A stretch of DNA of 64,000 nucleotides from an uncultured Muribaculaceae bacterium (GCA_958436175.1 CAUBJF010000011.1:19951-83950), one strand, 5' to 3'. Counted from the stretch's first letter, positions 30,704-41,350 are shown. Notes: generated by a model not told the origin, from the letters alone. A program made the numbers and translations.

Positions 30704-33700
30704 TCATTCCTCCTGAATCTTGAGCATATACTGCTTTGGCGGCATCTGCATCTTGCGTTTGAAGGTCTCCCGGAATGTCTTCACGTCCTTGAATCCGCAC
30801 ATTTCGGACACGGTCTGTACGTTCGATACACCTTCTTTGAAAAGCTGTACTGCCTTGTAGATACGGTACTCGTTGATAAAGTCGATTATCGACATGCCGG
30901 TCATACTCTTGATTTTCTTATATAGGGCCGAATGGCTCATAGAAAGTCGTGAGGCGAGCATCGCTATGTCGAAATTATCGAGATTCATGCATTCATTGAT
31001 TATTCTTCTGCATTCGAGCAGGAATTTTTGCTCTTCCCGGTTGTAGTTGCCTGAGGAAGCGGGCAACGATGACCCATCGTTGCTATGTTCGAAGAGACGT
31101 TCAATCTGCTTGACGAGTACTTTGAGGGGGATTGGTTTTGTCAGATAGGCATCCGCCCCTTCGTCGAAGGCTTTCAGCATGTCTTCTTCAGAGGTCAATG
31201 CAGAAAAGACTACAACCTTGATGTCGCGTGTACGTTTATCCTCTTTGAGTGCTTTCAAGACGTCATGTCCGTCGAAATCCGGCATCATCAAATCTGTTAT
31301 GACGACATCGAAGCCGCCTTTCTTGGCCAGTTCAACAGCTTCCCTTGCATCGGCTATCTCTGTCACTCTATAGTTCTCTTCGAATGCCTTGACAAGGACA
31401 GACAGTACTTCGCGGTTGTCGTCGATGAGAAGAACAGACCGTGTCGCGGTCGGATCGGAGATGCGTGTGCCAGCCTCCCCCTGATTTTCCGGAATGAATA
31501 ATTTCTCTTTAAGAGGTACAGGGAGATACCTGGCTTCAGTCGTTGGTAGGGGAGAGGAGGACAGCTTCTTGGGAAGTATGACAGTAAATCTCGACCCTTC
31601 GTTGATCTTGCTGTCTACGGTTATGCTACCGTGATGCAGCTCTACAAGCTCTTTGACGAAAGCAAGACCGATGCCGTCGCCACTGCTTATCTTCTGGCCG
31701 CGTTCGGTGCGCATAAAGGGCTCGAATATTTTAGTCTGTAATTTATCCACGATACCTATGCCGTTGTCAGTCACGGATATCTCGATGCTGTCGTTGTTTT
31801 CTTGGAGGGTCAGGGTCACTTTACCGTCCTTTTGAGTGTACTTGTAGGCATTGGAGACGAGGTTCGTTACTATAAGTTCCAATTTGTCGGGGTCGACTTC
31901 CGCTTCGACTGGGGGCTCCGAATAGCTATATTCGAATGTCTGCGATTTCTGACGGCATAGTTGCTCGTAATCGGCAGCCAGTTCTCCAAGAAGAGCCTGT
32001 ACATCAATACGCCTTGCATTGAGTGACAGGTGACCGGTATCGGTTTTTCGAAAATCGATGATATGGCTGATGAGCTTGTTGAGTTTCGCTGAGTTGCGGT
32101 ATATTCCGACGAGATTGTTCACGGGCACTGTCTGTCGGCCCGAATCATACATCTCTTCAATCTGGGCGGAAATCAGGAAGCATGGAGTCCTCAGTTCGTG
32201 GGTGATGTTGGCATAGAAATCCAGCTTGGCTTCGTTCAGCCTGTTGGCCGAGTCCCTTTCGACTTCAGCTATATGGATTTTCTCGCGGTTCTTTATGAAT
32301 TTGTACCAGACCCATGCTACGGCTACGAGTAAAGACAGGCCTAAGAGTACCCATATGGCAAACATCAGCGGTGTGGCATACCAGGCAGGATGTATTTTAA
32401 TGGACATCGAGGTAGGAGTACTCCAGCTGCCGTCGGGCAAGGTATGACGTACTGACAGTCTGTATTTCCCTGCCGGTACATAGGTGTATATTGCCGAACG
32501 TGTATCAGAGACATCTCGCCATTCCTTCTCCAGGCCGTCGAGCCTGCATTCGAATTTGATCTGTTCTGGATTCGACATCTCGGGGACAGTAAAGTTTATC
32601 TGGAAGAAGTTTTGGTCATTGTCGAGCTCGAGCGTTGAATCTCCGGTCGAGAAAAGGGGAAAACCTTTCCCTCCATTATTGAACACTTCTATGCCTGTGA
32701 ATACCATTGAGGCGAGTCTTATGTTCTCGCTTGTCTGAGTGAAAGGATATTTCAGCAGTCCGGAAGTCGTTCCGAAATATGCTGTGTCTTTGTCCTTTGA
32801 GGCAGCGTTGAATGTAAACATCCTGGGCATGCGCTCGTCATTGAGAGGCATAATATAATCATTCTCCCTGATATATTTCAGCAACCCGTGATTGGTGCCT
32901 ATGAATATGTCGCCGTTATTGTCTTCAACCATAGAAAGGATTTGCATGCCCGTCTCGTCGGCTCTTTGTTTGTAGGATTTTAGGATTTGCTTTGACACAG
33001 GATCAATTTTGCACAACATTGCGTTGTCGATGTCGACCCAGAGGGAATGCTGTGAGTCCACAAACACGAAGGGTATCTTACGGCCGGGTATTTTAATGCC
33101 TCCCTGCGAGGGGCTGTCACTGTGACGCTCTATGATAGCTTTTCGTCGGCGGTCAATCTGGAGCAGCCCGTTCCATCTTGTAGCAACGTAAATATTGTTC
33201 CCGTCGATAGCCATCGACAGGACATCGGATTGCTGAGTACCCGGAATCGATGTGAATTCATGTGTCTGTTTGTCGAAGACACTCAGCGAGTTGCCGCCTA
33301 TCCAGAGCTTACCTTCGCCGTCGTCTCTGATTATCCACAGTTTGTTGCTCGGCTCACTGTCTCCGGGTGCTTTGAAAGTAGTGAATTTCTCGCTGTCCAG
33401 ATTACATTGTACCAGCCCCGTGCCGTACAGTGCCGCCCATAGGGTATTTCCGTCCTTTACGAGTGACACGACATTGTCGGCAGGCATTCCGGAATTTAGT
33501 TTGGTATATTGCCTGTATTCGCCAGTACTTGAATTCAAAACCTCAAGGCCGCCTCCGTCGAGCCCTATGTACATCATCTCGCCGTCAGGTATCACTGCTG
33601 TCACGATATCATAGCACAGTCTCCCTGAATGTTTATCTAATATCGAGTAGGCGTTGAGATTGTGTGACAGCATGAAGACTCCGTACCGGTAACTCCCTAT

Positions 33701-34675
33701 CCAAAGGTTGTGCCTACTGTCGACATACACTTTATATATAGCATCGCAGGGGAGGGGAGAATTGTCCGGCGTTACAGGGTAAAGCTGACCGTTTTCTTTC
33801 ACATACATTCCATGACCGTCGGTGCCGAAATAGAGAGTGTTTTCGTCTGCTGCCACAGCCATAAGGTTGGAATACGGAGGATTGGTATTTTCGGTTATCA
33901 CTTTCCCGGTATTGTCAATGGTGAATTCGCGCGTTTCGCTGCCCACGCCTCTGCCGACCGTAACTGTGTGGTTGTGGCTGTCATAATATAGGTTGAGGTT
34001 GGGGTCGTAGCCGAAAAGGAAGGAGTTGTGGACAAGCTCATCCTCTGCGTTGTGGGAGAGGATAGTGATTCCGTCGTTCGAGAGAGCAATAAGTTGATCG
34101 CCGTCGAATTGGGTCATGTCGGCATATCGGCGCTTGTCGGGTTTGGGAAGGGACATAAACACCGGCCGTTTGCTGTCCTGAGACGTAGAGGATCTGTCAA
34201 GTCTCAGTATATCGCCGTCTATAGTAAGGGCAAAGACATCCTCTGTGTGCCTGATGACCTTGCTTACACGTACACTCAGTAGATTCTCTTCTTTGCCTTC
34301 ACCTCGGATGTATGCCGGATAGAAGACATTGTCTTCATACCTGAAAAAATCCAGCCCCGTATCGTTCCCGACCCAGAGCCCTGCTTCGTCGGGCATGATG
34401 CATCTTATCATATTGCTCAGGTAGTTTGGGTTCCTGTCTGGACTGTGACGGAAGGATGTGACGTTTCTCCCGTCGAAGCGTGCCAGTCCGTTCCATGTCG
34501 CTATCCAGACAAAGCCATAGTCATCTTCCACGATATCGTTGACAGAATTGTCCGGGAGACCATCGTTGACAGTGATGACTTTGATATGTGCCGTGCCTGG
34601 GTCCGGCATCGGGAAGGCCTGCATTGCTGCGAGCAATAAGGTGAGCAAAAGAAGGGTTATCCGGTTTTTCACCAT
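30704..34675 (-). CDS. Hybrid two-component system sensor/regulator (HTCS) of the PUL
   Basis: A 1323-residue one-protein signalling system. A signal peptide is followed by about 650 residues of two-component propeller repeats (DDYGFVWIATWNGLARFDG type) and a Y_Y_Y domain (WSTPTSMSI end). One TM helix sits near residue 770. The histidine kinase has H-box THELRTP and N-box NLVSNAYKYT. The receiver shows VLLIDDN and phospho-acceptor VITDLMMP (about 1080-1200). The C-terminal AraC DNA-binding domain is at about 1220-1323. In known HTCS the periplasmic propeller binds an oligosaccharide and the AraC domain activates the adjacent PUL. It is divergent from susC, so it should control the 35013-44066 operon. 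Confidence 0.96.
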   Translation of the reverse strand: MVKNRITLLLLTLLLAAMQAFPMPDPGTAHIKVITVNDGLPDNSVNDIVEDDYGFVWIATWNGLARFDGRNVTSFRHSPDRNPNYLSNMIRCIMPDEAGLWVGNDTGLDFFRYEDNVFYPAYIRGEGKEENLLSVRVSKVIRHTEDVFALTIDGDILRLDRSSTSQDSKRPVFMSLPKPDKRRYADMTQFDGDQLIALSNDGITILSHNAEDELVHNSFLFGYDPNLNLYYDSHNHTVTVGRGVGSETREFTIDNTGKVITENTNPPYSNLMAVAADENTLYFGTDGHGMYVKENGQLYPVTPDNSPLPCDAIYKVYVDSRHNLWIGSYRYGVFMLSHNLNAYSILDKHSGRLCYDIVTAVIPDGEMMYIGLDGGGLEVLNSSTGEYRQYTKLNSGMPADNVVSLVKDGNTLWAALYGTGLVQCNLDSEKFTTFKAPGDSEPSNKLWIIRDDGEGKLWIGGNSLSVFDKQTHEFTSIPGTQQSDVLSMAIDGNNIYVATRWNGLLQIDRRRKAIIERHSDSPSQGGIKIPGRKIPFVFVDSQHSLWVDIDNAMLCKIDPVSKQILKSYKQRADETGMQILSMVEDNNGDIFIGTNHGLLKYIRENDYIMPLNDERMPRMFTFNAASKDKDTAYFGTTSGLLKYPFTQTSENIRLASMVFTGIEVFNNGGKGFPLFSTGDSTLELDNDQNFFQINFTVPEMSNPEQIKFECRLDGLEKEWRDVSDTRSAIYTYVPAGKYRLSVRHTLPDGSWSTPTSMSIKIHPAWYATPLMFAIWVLLGLSLLVAVAWVWYKFIKNREKIHIAEVERDSANRLNEAKLDFYANITHELRTPCFLISAQIEEMYDSGRQTVPVNNLVGIYRNSAKLNKLISHIIDFRKTDTGHLSLNARRIDVQALLGELAADYEQLCRQKSQTFEYSYSEPPVEAEVDPDKLELIVTNLVSNAYKYTQKDGKVTLTLQENNDSIEISVTDNGIGIVDKLQTKIFEPFMRTERGQKISSGDGIGLAFVKELVELHHGSITVDSKINEGSRFTVILPKKLSSSPLPTTEARYLPVPLKEKLFIPENQGEAGTRISDPTATRSVLLIDDNREVLSVLVKAFEENYRVTEIADAREAVELAKKGGFDVVITDLMMPDFDGHDVLKALKEDKRTRDIKVVVFSALTSEEDMLKAFDEGADAYLTKPIPLKVLVKQIERLFEHSNDGSSLPASSGNYNREEQKFLLECRRIINECMNLDNFDIAMLASRLSMSHSALYKKIKSMTGMSIIDFINEYRIYKAVQLFKEGVSNVQTVSEMCGFKDVKTFRETFKRKMQMPPKQYMLKIQEE

Positions 34676-35012
34676 TTTTCCAGAGGGTATCGATTTTTAA
34701 TGGTAGAGAATAAAAACGTGTCAATGCTCTAAAGCGATGCAAATTTAGTTCTTTTTCACTCAAAAAGGGGCGTTTTTGGACTTTGTACGGGACTTGATTT
34801 TCGTATTATATGGGGTGTTTTCTCGTATATCGACAATCGGCAATCTTATTCGGCTTCGGTAGGGGTGCTATTTACGAATTGCCCCCTCGTTTTATAATAA
34901 TACGAGTCCTCCTCTCGAGCGGATACCATCTAATTTTGTGCCGTGGGACGTGAAAGACACTTACGGCAGACCATACATTGTATATAATATAAATTCAATA
35001 ACCAATCAATCC
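34676..35012. promoter_or_regulatory. Divergent HTCS/susC control region
   Basis: This 337-nt gap contains a minus-strand -7 element TAAATTTGCA at 34738-34747 for the HTCS gene and a plus-strand TAATTTTGTG at 34931-34940 for susC, with an ~80-nt susC leader. The sequence between should hold the HTCS binding site, but I cannot identify it by eye. No gene is seen in it. Confidence 0.6.
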
Positions 35013-38000
35013 ATGAAACCAGAACAATCGAGGTTCATACGGAAGGCGGCAAGGCTGCTCTTCGTGGTAGGAGGACTGACCTTTGCGGGCTCTGTGTTTG
35101 CAGAGCCGGTAGGATTCCCTCACCAGGCTTCGGTACAGGCGAATGAAATCAATGTCACCGGCGAAGTAATAGGCACGGATGGCGAACCTGTGATCGGAGC
35201 ATCAGTAGTTATAAAAGGTACCACCCGGGGTGTGACGACAGACATCGACGGAAAATTCTCAATGACCGTGCCGAAAGGGTCAACCCTCGTCATTTCCTAC
35301 GTAGGATGCACAACCCAGGAGGTCAAAGCCACAGCGACTCCCCTTAAAATCACTCTCGAGGACAATACTACAAACCTTGACGAAGTCGTAGTCGTCGGCT
35401 TTGCCACGCAGAAAAAAGTCAACCTGACGGGTGCTGTAGGCACGGCATCGGGCAAAGATATCGCCGAGCGTCCTGTATCGGATGCTGTCACAGCTCTTCA
35501 GGGTGTGATTCCAGGTCTCAATATCTCTAACTCGAGCTCCGGCGGCGAGCTGAACTCCAACAAGTCCATCAATATCCGTGGTACAGCCACTATCGGTGAG
35601 GGTTCGAGCGGCAGCCCGCTTGTCCTCATCGATGGTATGGAAGGCGACCTCAACACCATCAATCCCCAGGATATCGAGAACATATCCGTCCTCAAGGATG
35701 CCGCAGCATCATCTATCTATGGTTCGCGCGCGCCATTCGGTGTCATCCTTGTTACTACCAAGACAGGAGCAAAGGGTAAGACCATAATACGATACAACAA
35801 CAGCTTCCGTTTCAACCAGCCTCTTAAAATTGCGAACCAGATGGATTCGTGGCACCTCGTCAACTATCTGAACGATGTGCAGCGTTACACCAACCCTGGC
35901 TCGTTTACCTTCGACGACGAATATGTCGAGAAAGTTCGCCAGTTCTACACCGGCGAGAGCGATGTCGTGGCCGACGGCTACCACTGGGAAGACGGACATT
36001 CCATCTGGGGCGACAGCGAGCTTATGGGCGTGTATGCAAATACAAACTGGATGGATGAGTATTATAAGAAGACTGCTTTCTCCCAGGAACACAACCTTGC
36101 GCTGACCGGCGGCAACGAGAAGATAGACTATTACGTCTCGGGCAACTGGATGGACATGGGTGGTTTCATGCGCTACGGTGAGGACGACTTCCAGCGTTTC
36201 TCTCTCATGGGCAAAGTCAATGCACAGCTCTACAGCTGGCTGAAAATCGGCTATACCTCCCGCTGGAACCGAACTGACTACGACCGTGCAACGACCATGA
36301 GCGGCGGTTTTTACGACAACCTCATGCGCCGTGCGATATCTATTGCACCCAAATATGATCCCAACGGTTTCCTCGCATCCGACTTCAACTATATCGACGC
36401 ACTGGAGAACGGCGGCCGTCATAAAGAGCAGAACGACGTGTTTACCAACCAGTTCCAGGTGACAATCACTCCGGTTAAGAACTGGAATATCATCGGCGAG
36501 TTCAACGCACGTGTGAACAACAACTGGACACACGAAGATGCATTTCCCGTGTACGCTCACGATGCAGTCGACCCCGAGCGGACACATATCCCGACTTACT
36601 ACTCGCGTACGACATCATATGTCAGCGAATATTCCTATCGCTCGACCTACCTCAACGCCAACATTTTCACCAACTACTTCCTCTCCCTCAACGACCAGCA
36701 CAACTTTACGTTCCTGCTCGGTTCACAGTTCGAGAGCTTCAAGGACAGATATGTCAGCGGTAGTCGTAACGATGTCACCACACAGCTCCTTCCCGTGCTC
36801 GGACTGACTAACAGCAAGACAGACTACTCTCTCGATGGCAAGTATCAGCTATGGCGTACAGCCGGCTTCTTCGGACGTATCAATTATGACTATATGAACC
36901 GCTATCTGCTCGAAGTCAACCTGCGTTACGACGGTTCATCGCGCTTCCGCAGCGACAGCCGCTGGGTATGGTCGCCTTCTGTATCTGCCGGCTGGAACAT
37001 CGCTCAGGAAGATTTCTTCGAACCCTACAGACCCTATGTCAGCGCTCTTAAGATACGCGGATCCTACGGTCAGCTTGCTAACCAGAACACCAACAACTGG
37101 TACCCGACTTACCGCGTCATGGGTCTCGGCTCCTCGTCAAGCTACTGGCTTATAAACGGCGAACAGTCCAATGTGGCATGGTTCCCTGGACTTATTTCCA
37201 CAACCCTGACATGGGAGAAGATCCGAAACACCAACATCGGTATCGACGTGACGGCACTCCGTAACAGACTGACTGCATCGTTCGACTACTTCTGGCGCGA
37301 CAATAAAGATATGGTGGGCCCCGGTGTGTCGCTTCCCGCAACGCTCGGTACCAACCCTCCTGCACAGAACCTCCTGTCGATGCGTACCAGCGGCTGGGAA
37401 CTTACCTTGGGATGGCGCCAGGCTATCGGCGACTTCGACTACGACGTGCGCGTAAACCTCTCCGACGACCGTACCAAGATTACCGATTATCCCAACCGTG
37501 AAGGCAACCTCGGCAAATACATCGCCGGTCGATACATCGGCGAAATCTGGGGCCTCGAGACGAAAGGTATCGCCCGTACTCAGGAAGAAATGGATGCACA
37601 TCTCGCAAATGTTGACCAGAGCGAGATAAATGGTGGCCTGTGGCAGGCCGGCGACATAATGTATGTCGATACCGACGGCGACGGTAAAATCCACAAGCAG
37701 AGCACTATATACGAGAAAGGTGACCTGAGGGTCATCGGTAACTCGTCGCCGCGATACAGAATCGGTATCAACCTCTATGCCAAGTGGAAAGGCCTTGATT
37801 TCTCGGCATTCTTCCAGGGTGTCTGCAAACGCGATTACTATTTCAGCGCATACGGCGGCCAGGGTGCCGGCGAGAAAGGCGCAGCCTTCTGGGGCGCTAC
37901 CGTGGGTGGCCGCTGGGAATCTCTGTTCTTCGACGAACATCTTGACTACTGGCGTGACGACCAGAGTCTTCTCGGTGAGAACTACGATGCTTACTATGCC

Positions 38001-38291
38001 CGTCCTATCTACTACACCAACAAGAACCGCGAGACACAGACACGCTATCTGCAGAACGGCTCGTACCTCCGTCTGAAAAACCTACAGGTCGGTTATACCT
38101 TCCCCGAAGAGCTAACGCACAAGTTTTTCGTGCAGAACCTGCGCCTCTTCTTCTCGGCTGAAAACCTTCATACCTGGACCAAGATGAGCAAGGTCATAGA
38201 TCCCGAGAGCCTCGAGGTCTCGAAGATGAAATCGGGCGGTACATATCCTCTGTCTCGCACCTACTCATTTGGCATCTCAGTTACTTTGTAA
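35013..38291 (+). CDS. SusC-like TonB-dependent outer-membrane transporter
   Basis: A 1092-residue SusC/RagA-family beta-barrel that imports oligosaccharides with its SusD lid. After a signal peptide (LLFVVGGLTFAGSVFA) come a CarboxypepD_reg domain (VTGEVIGTDGEPVIGASVVI), a TonB-box-like NLDEVVVVGFATQKK and the plug with ALQGVIPGLNIS and VLKDAAASSIYGSRAPFGVI, typical of SusC. The barrel ends in YSFGISVTL. The frame is open back to 34938, but the promoter element at 34931 and the signal peptide fix the start at 35013. It is the first gene of the PUL operon, followed by susD 21 nt later. Confidence 0.96.
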   Translation: MKPEQSRFIRKAARLLFVVGGLTFAGSVFAEPVGFPHQASVQANEINVTGEVIGTDGEPVIGASVVIKGTTRGVTTDIDGKFSMTVPKGSTLVISYVGCTTQEVKATATPLKITLEDNTTNLDEVVVVGFATQKKVNLTGAVGTASGKDIAERPVSDAVTALQGVIPGLNISNSSSGGELNSNKSINIRGTATIGEGSSGSPLVLIDGMEGDLNTINPQDIENISVLKDAAASSIYGSRAPFGVILVTTKTGAKGKTIIRYNNSFRFNQPLKIANQMDSWHLVNYLNDVQRYTNPGSFTFDDEYVEKVRQFYTGESDVVADGYHWEDGHSIWGDSELMGVYANTNWMDEYYKKTAFSQEHNLALTGGNEKIDYYVSGNWMDMGGFMRYGEDDFQRFSLMGKVNAQLYSWLKIGYTSRWNRTDYDRATTMSGGFYDNLMRRAISIAPKYDPNGFLASDFNYIDALENGGRHKEQNDVFTNQFQVTITPVKNWNIIGEFNARVNNNWTHEDAFPVYAHDAVDPERTHIPTYYSRTTSYVSEYSYRSTYLNANIFTNYFLSLNDQHNFTFLLGSQFESFKDRYVSGSRNDVTTQLLPVLGLTNSKTDYSLDGKYQLWRTAGFFGRINYDYMNRYLLEVNLRYDGSSRFRSDSRWVWSPSVSAGWNIAQEDFFEPYRPYVSALKIRGSYGQLANQNTNNWYPTYRVMGLGSSSSYWLINGEQSNVAWFPGLISTTLTWEKIRNTNIGIDVTALRNRLTASFDYFWRDNKDMVGPGVSLPATLGTNPPAQNLLSMRTSGWELTLGWRQAIGDFDYDVRVNLSDDRTKITDYPNREGNLGKYIAGRYIGEIWGLETKGIARTQEEMDAHLANVDQSEINGGLWQAGDIMYVDTDGDGKIHKQSTIYEKGDLRVIGNSSPRYRIGINLYAKWKGLDFSAFFQGVCKRDYYFSAYGGQGAGEKGAAFWGATVGGRWESLFFDEHLDYWRDDQSLLGENYDAYYARPIYYTNKNRETQTRYLQNGSYLRLKNLQVGYTFPEELTHKFFVQNLRLFFSAENLHTWTKMSKVIDPESLEVSKMKSGGTYPLSRTYSFGISVTL

Positions 38292-38312
38292 TCGCATAAA
38301 TCAATCATAGAA

Positions 38313-40370
38313 ATGAATTATCTCAAACATATAGCGCTATTGTCCGCCGCAGTGATGGCCCTGTCATCCTGCAACGACTATCTCGATGTGACGCCCCCGT
38401 CCAGCGTCTCCCCCGAGATGTATTTCACAACCGCTGACCAGCTCGGATACTATACGCTGAACTACTACTGTAACTACTCGAACTGGGACGCAAACGGTGT
38501 CGGCGGCCAGTTTCCTTCACATGCCGACTACACCTCCTTTATCCATGACGACGGACCTACAGACAACGAGGCTGCAATCAGCAGTATCTATTACGAGGGT
38601 CAGGACTACAAGGTAGGGCAGAGCGGCGGACATTGGAACTTTGACCGCATAAACGATCTCAACTGGTTCATCCGCACGGTTCGTCCCAAAATCGAGGCTG
38701 GCGAGGTTCAGGGCAGCGAAACTTCGGCTAAGCACTACTTTGGCGAGGCTTACTTCCTCCGCGCCCAGGAATATTTCTTCAGGATGAAGAAACTCGGTGA
38801 TTTCCCCATCATCACCGCACCGCTTCCCGACAACCGCGAAGTGCTGATACAGGCATCTCGCCGCTATCCCCGCAATAAGGTAGCACGTTTCATAATTGCT
38901 GACCTCGACTCTGCCGCCAGTCTCCTGAGCGATGGTACAGGCATCGGTGGACGCGCACGTATCACACGCGATGTAGCCCTGCTCCTAAAAGCGAGAGTGG
39001 CGCTCTACGAGGCTACTTGGGAAAAATATTTTGCCGGGACACCTTTCGTACCTGATAAATCGGCAGGCTGGAACGGGGCCAAGAAGGACTATAACGCCGA
39101 TTTCAGTTACGACAACGCATCGGAAGTCGCATATTTCCTCGATCAGGCTCTTGCAGCATCCAAGGAAGTGGCCGACAACCATACCAAGCTGACAGTGAAT
39201 AATAAACAGGAAATCGGCTCTAATAATGCCGTTGGCTCGAATCCCTACTATGACATGTTTGCATCCGTCGATGTCTCGGACTACGACGAAGTGCTCATGT
39301 ACCGCGCCGCAGACCGCGTAAAGGCCGGAGCTCACTCGCTGAACCAGTACATGCGCGCCGGACAGCCTCGTGGCTATACTCAGGAGTTCGCCAACGCATT
39401 CCTGATGGATAACGGTCTGCCTATCTATGCTCCCAATTCCGGCTATGCCGGCGATGACTTCGTCGTCGACACAAAAAAGAACCGCGACTGGCGATGGAAG
39501 CTCTTTATGAAGGCTCCGGGAGAATATCCCTATGCCGATGCCTCCGACCGAATGGGATTAGGCAAAAATTTCGATGTACCCGACGTTCGCGGCGGTTCTT
39601 TCAAATATGCAACCTCGACAGGCTACAAGAAAGGCAAGTGTATGACTAAGGATACCAAGTACACCTCGACAGGCACTGACGAGACCGCATCGGTAGTATT
39701 CCGCGCCGCTGAAGCCTATCTTATCTATATGGAAGCTGCATGGGAGAAATACGGCGACGGGCTGAACGCAGATGCCTGGAAATACTGGGAGGCTCTCCGT
39801 ACCCGCGCAGGTGTCGATGCCGACATACAAAAGACAATTGCAGCTACCGACCTTGACAAAGAAGAGTACTACACTCACGACCTCGGTCTCTATTCTGCAG
39901 GCAAGAGAATCGACTCCAAGGTGCTCTATAACATACGCCGTGAGCGTCGCTGCGAGCTGATAAGCGAGGGTTTCCGTCTCGACGACCTCTATCGCTGGCG
40001 TTCGCTCGACCAGCTCAAAGGCGGCAAGTTCTTCCTCCACGGAGCCAAGATTTTCGGCCCTATGCTGAAATCGTATCCCAAGAACCGACTGAAATACGAC
40101 CAGCCCAAACAGTCCGACAACAACGTATCGTCACCCTCCGATGTCGAAGGCGGTCTAAACGGGAGTGCCCAGTATCTGTCGATGTGGCGTATCACCAATG
40201 AGAACCAGTACTATAACTCTGGTATGACATGGCACATGGCTCACTATCTCTCGCCTATTGCCGTCGACCATTTCCTGATTTCATCGGCCGACGGTGTCGA
40301 CATCGACTCGTCGCCCATCTACCAGAATCCTTACTGGCAGACTATGAACGGCACTGCAGCTCAAGAATAA
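38313..40370 (+). CDS. SusD-like glycan-binding lipoprotein
   Basis: A 685-residue surface lipoprotein of the SusD/RagB family. The lipoprotein signal is ALSSCNDYLDV (Cys about 20), followed by the usual TPPSSVSPEMYFT. TPR-like helical segments include KHYFGEAYFLRAQEYFFRMKKLGDFPI, of which the RAQEYF helix is characteristic. The C-terminal part has RRERRCELISEGFRLDDLYRW, the SusD hallmark. It forms the lid on the SusC barrel and captures glycan. At 685 residues it is on the long side for the family. It is followed by a stable hairpin and then by the surface binding protein gene. Confidence 0.96.
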   Translation: MNYLKHIALLSAAVMALSSCNDYLDVTPPSSVSPEMYFTTADQLGYYTLNYYCNYSNWDANGVGGQFPSHADYTSFIHDDGPTDNEAAISSIYYEGQDYKVGQSGGHWNFDRINDLNWFIRTVRPKIEAGEVQGSETSAKHYFGEAYFLRAQEYFFRMKKLGDFPIITAPLPDNREVLIQASRRYPRNKVARFIIADLDSAASLLSDGTGIGGRARITRDVALLLKARVALYEATWEKYFAGTPFVPDKSAGWNGAKKDYNADFSYDNASEVAYFLDQALAASKEVADNHTKLTVNNKQEIGSNNAVGSNPYYDMFASVDVSDYDEVLMYRAADRVKAGAHSLNQYMRAGQPRGYTQEFANAFLMDNGLPIYAPNSGYAGDDFVVDTKKNRDWRWKLFMKAPGEYPYADASDRMGLGKNFDVPDVRGGSFKYATSTGYKKGKCMTKDTKYTSTGTDETASVVFRAAEAYLIYMEAAWEKYGDGLNADAWKYWEALRTRAGVDADIQKTIAATDLDKEEYYTHDLGLYSAGKRIDSKVLYNIRRERRCELISEGFRLDDLYRWRSLDQLKGGKFFLHGAKIFGPMLKSYPKNRLKYDQPKQSDNNVSSPSDVEGGLNGSAQYLSMWRITNENQYYNSGMTWHMAHYLSPIAVDHFLISSADGVDIDSSPIYQNPYWQTMNGTAAQE

Positions 40371-40381
40371 TAATCTACAAA

Positions 40382-40407
40382 CCGGTGGCACTTCCCGGTG
40401 CCACCGG
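40382..40407 (+). terminator. GC-rich intra-operon hairpin after susD
   Basis: A perfect 10-bp stem (CCGGTGGCAC with GTGCCACCGG) and a 6-nt loop, followed by CTAATTATC rather than a T-run. It is not a classic terminator. It is more likely an RNA-stabilising or partial-attenuation structure that keeps susCD mRNA above the downstream genes. Confidence 0.55.
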
Positions 40408-40442
40408 CTAATTATCAATCAATATATTAACCATCTTTAATC

Positions 40443-41291
40443 ATGAAAAGACTGATACTCAGCGCAGCAGTAGCTGCAAGCGCACTTACATTGTGCGCAC
40501 AGACAAACTTTGTTGCCAATGGCGACTTCGAGAAGACCGAAGGCGTAGAGCAGAATACTCCCTGGGACTGGGATGACACCAAACACAACCTCAAGGCACT
40601 TCCAGACTGGACCATCAAGGGTCTTGATGACTGGTGCGTTCTCGCAATGCTCGTAGAACCCGAAGTAGACGACGAATATGTATTCGAAGGTGCCGGTAAC
40701 CATCAGTGTCTCCACATCTATCGTTTCGACGACAATGGCTGGCAGGCCGGTGGTGTTGAGCAGATCGTCAGCGGTCTGACTCCCGGCGAGACCTACTCTC
40801 TGGGTGCCATCATCGCCATCTCAAAAGGCACCACAGTGGACTGGGATGATCCTTACTTCCGTATTGAGCTCATGCCACTCAATGCCAACAAAGAAGAATA
40901 CGGCGCTTCCAACATCATCGATGACAAGGACGATGCCCTTGCAGAGGCTGACTACTGGTGCCCCTACGAAAAACAGTTCAAGGCTCCCGAAAGCGGCAAT
41001 GTACGTCTGCGCATCACTCACAACAACACCAAGTGGGACGGCAACCACTCCGAAGGTTTCTGGATGGATATCGACGATATCGCCATCATGACCCCCGAAG
41101 ATTATGCCACATATATGGAAAACAAGCCAAACGCTTCGATTGCTAATGTAGCAGTCGATACAGAAGCCAGAGTTCTCGGTGTCTACGACATCAATGGTAT
41201 ACGTGTTGCCGACTCTGAAGAAAACCTTGGCGACGCTCACGGTCTCTTCATTGTCAATACGACAAACGGAGCCAAGAAAGTAATCCGCTGA
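40443..41291 (+). CDS. Secreted carbohydrate-binding-like PUL protein with T9SS-like tail
   Basis: A 282-residue protein with signal peptide (ALTLCAQ) and a jelly-roll domain like CBM4/9/22-type modules. It starts TNFVANGDFE, includes IVSGLTPGETYSLGAII and ends with WMDIDDIAIMTPE, the recurring pattern of these modules. The C-terminal 42 residues (VLGVYDINGIRV, then HGLFIVNTTNG, ending KKVIR) match the T9SS-like tail. Its place after susD is that of a surface glycan-binding protein (SusE/F-like), but it has no lipobox. Binding specificity is unknown. Confidence 0.8.
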   Translation: MKRLILSAAVAASALTLCAQTNFVANGDFEKTEGVEQNTPWDWDDTKHNLKALPDWTIKGLDDWCVLAMLVEPEVDDEYVFEGAGNHQCLHIYRFDDNGWQAGGVEQIVSGLTPGETYSLGAIIAISKGTTVDWDDPYFRIELMPLNANKEEYGASNIIDDKDDALAEADYWCPYEKQFKAPESGNVRLRITHNNTKWDGNHSEGFWMDIDDIAIMTPEDYATYMENKPNASIANVAVDTEARVLGVYDINGIRVADSEENLGDAHGLFIVNTTNGAKKVIR

Positions 41292-41300
41292 TAGATCATC

Positions 41301-41350
41301 AAGTCCCGGGACTGCGCCAGATGCTTTACGACGCTCTTCCGGGACTTTTA
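41301..41350 (+). terminator. Hairpin between binding protein and GH16 genes
   Basis: AAGTCCCGG (41301-41309) pairs with CCGGGACTT (41339-41347) around a 29-nt loop, followed by TTTAC. It may partially terminate transcription inside the operon; the GH16 start is only 15 nt further on. Confidence 0.5.

Noticed and set aside
34938..35012. Longer start for SusC.
   Set aside because: It would begin inside the -7 promoter element; the signal peptide follows the ATG at 35013.
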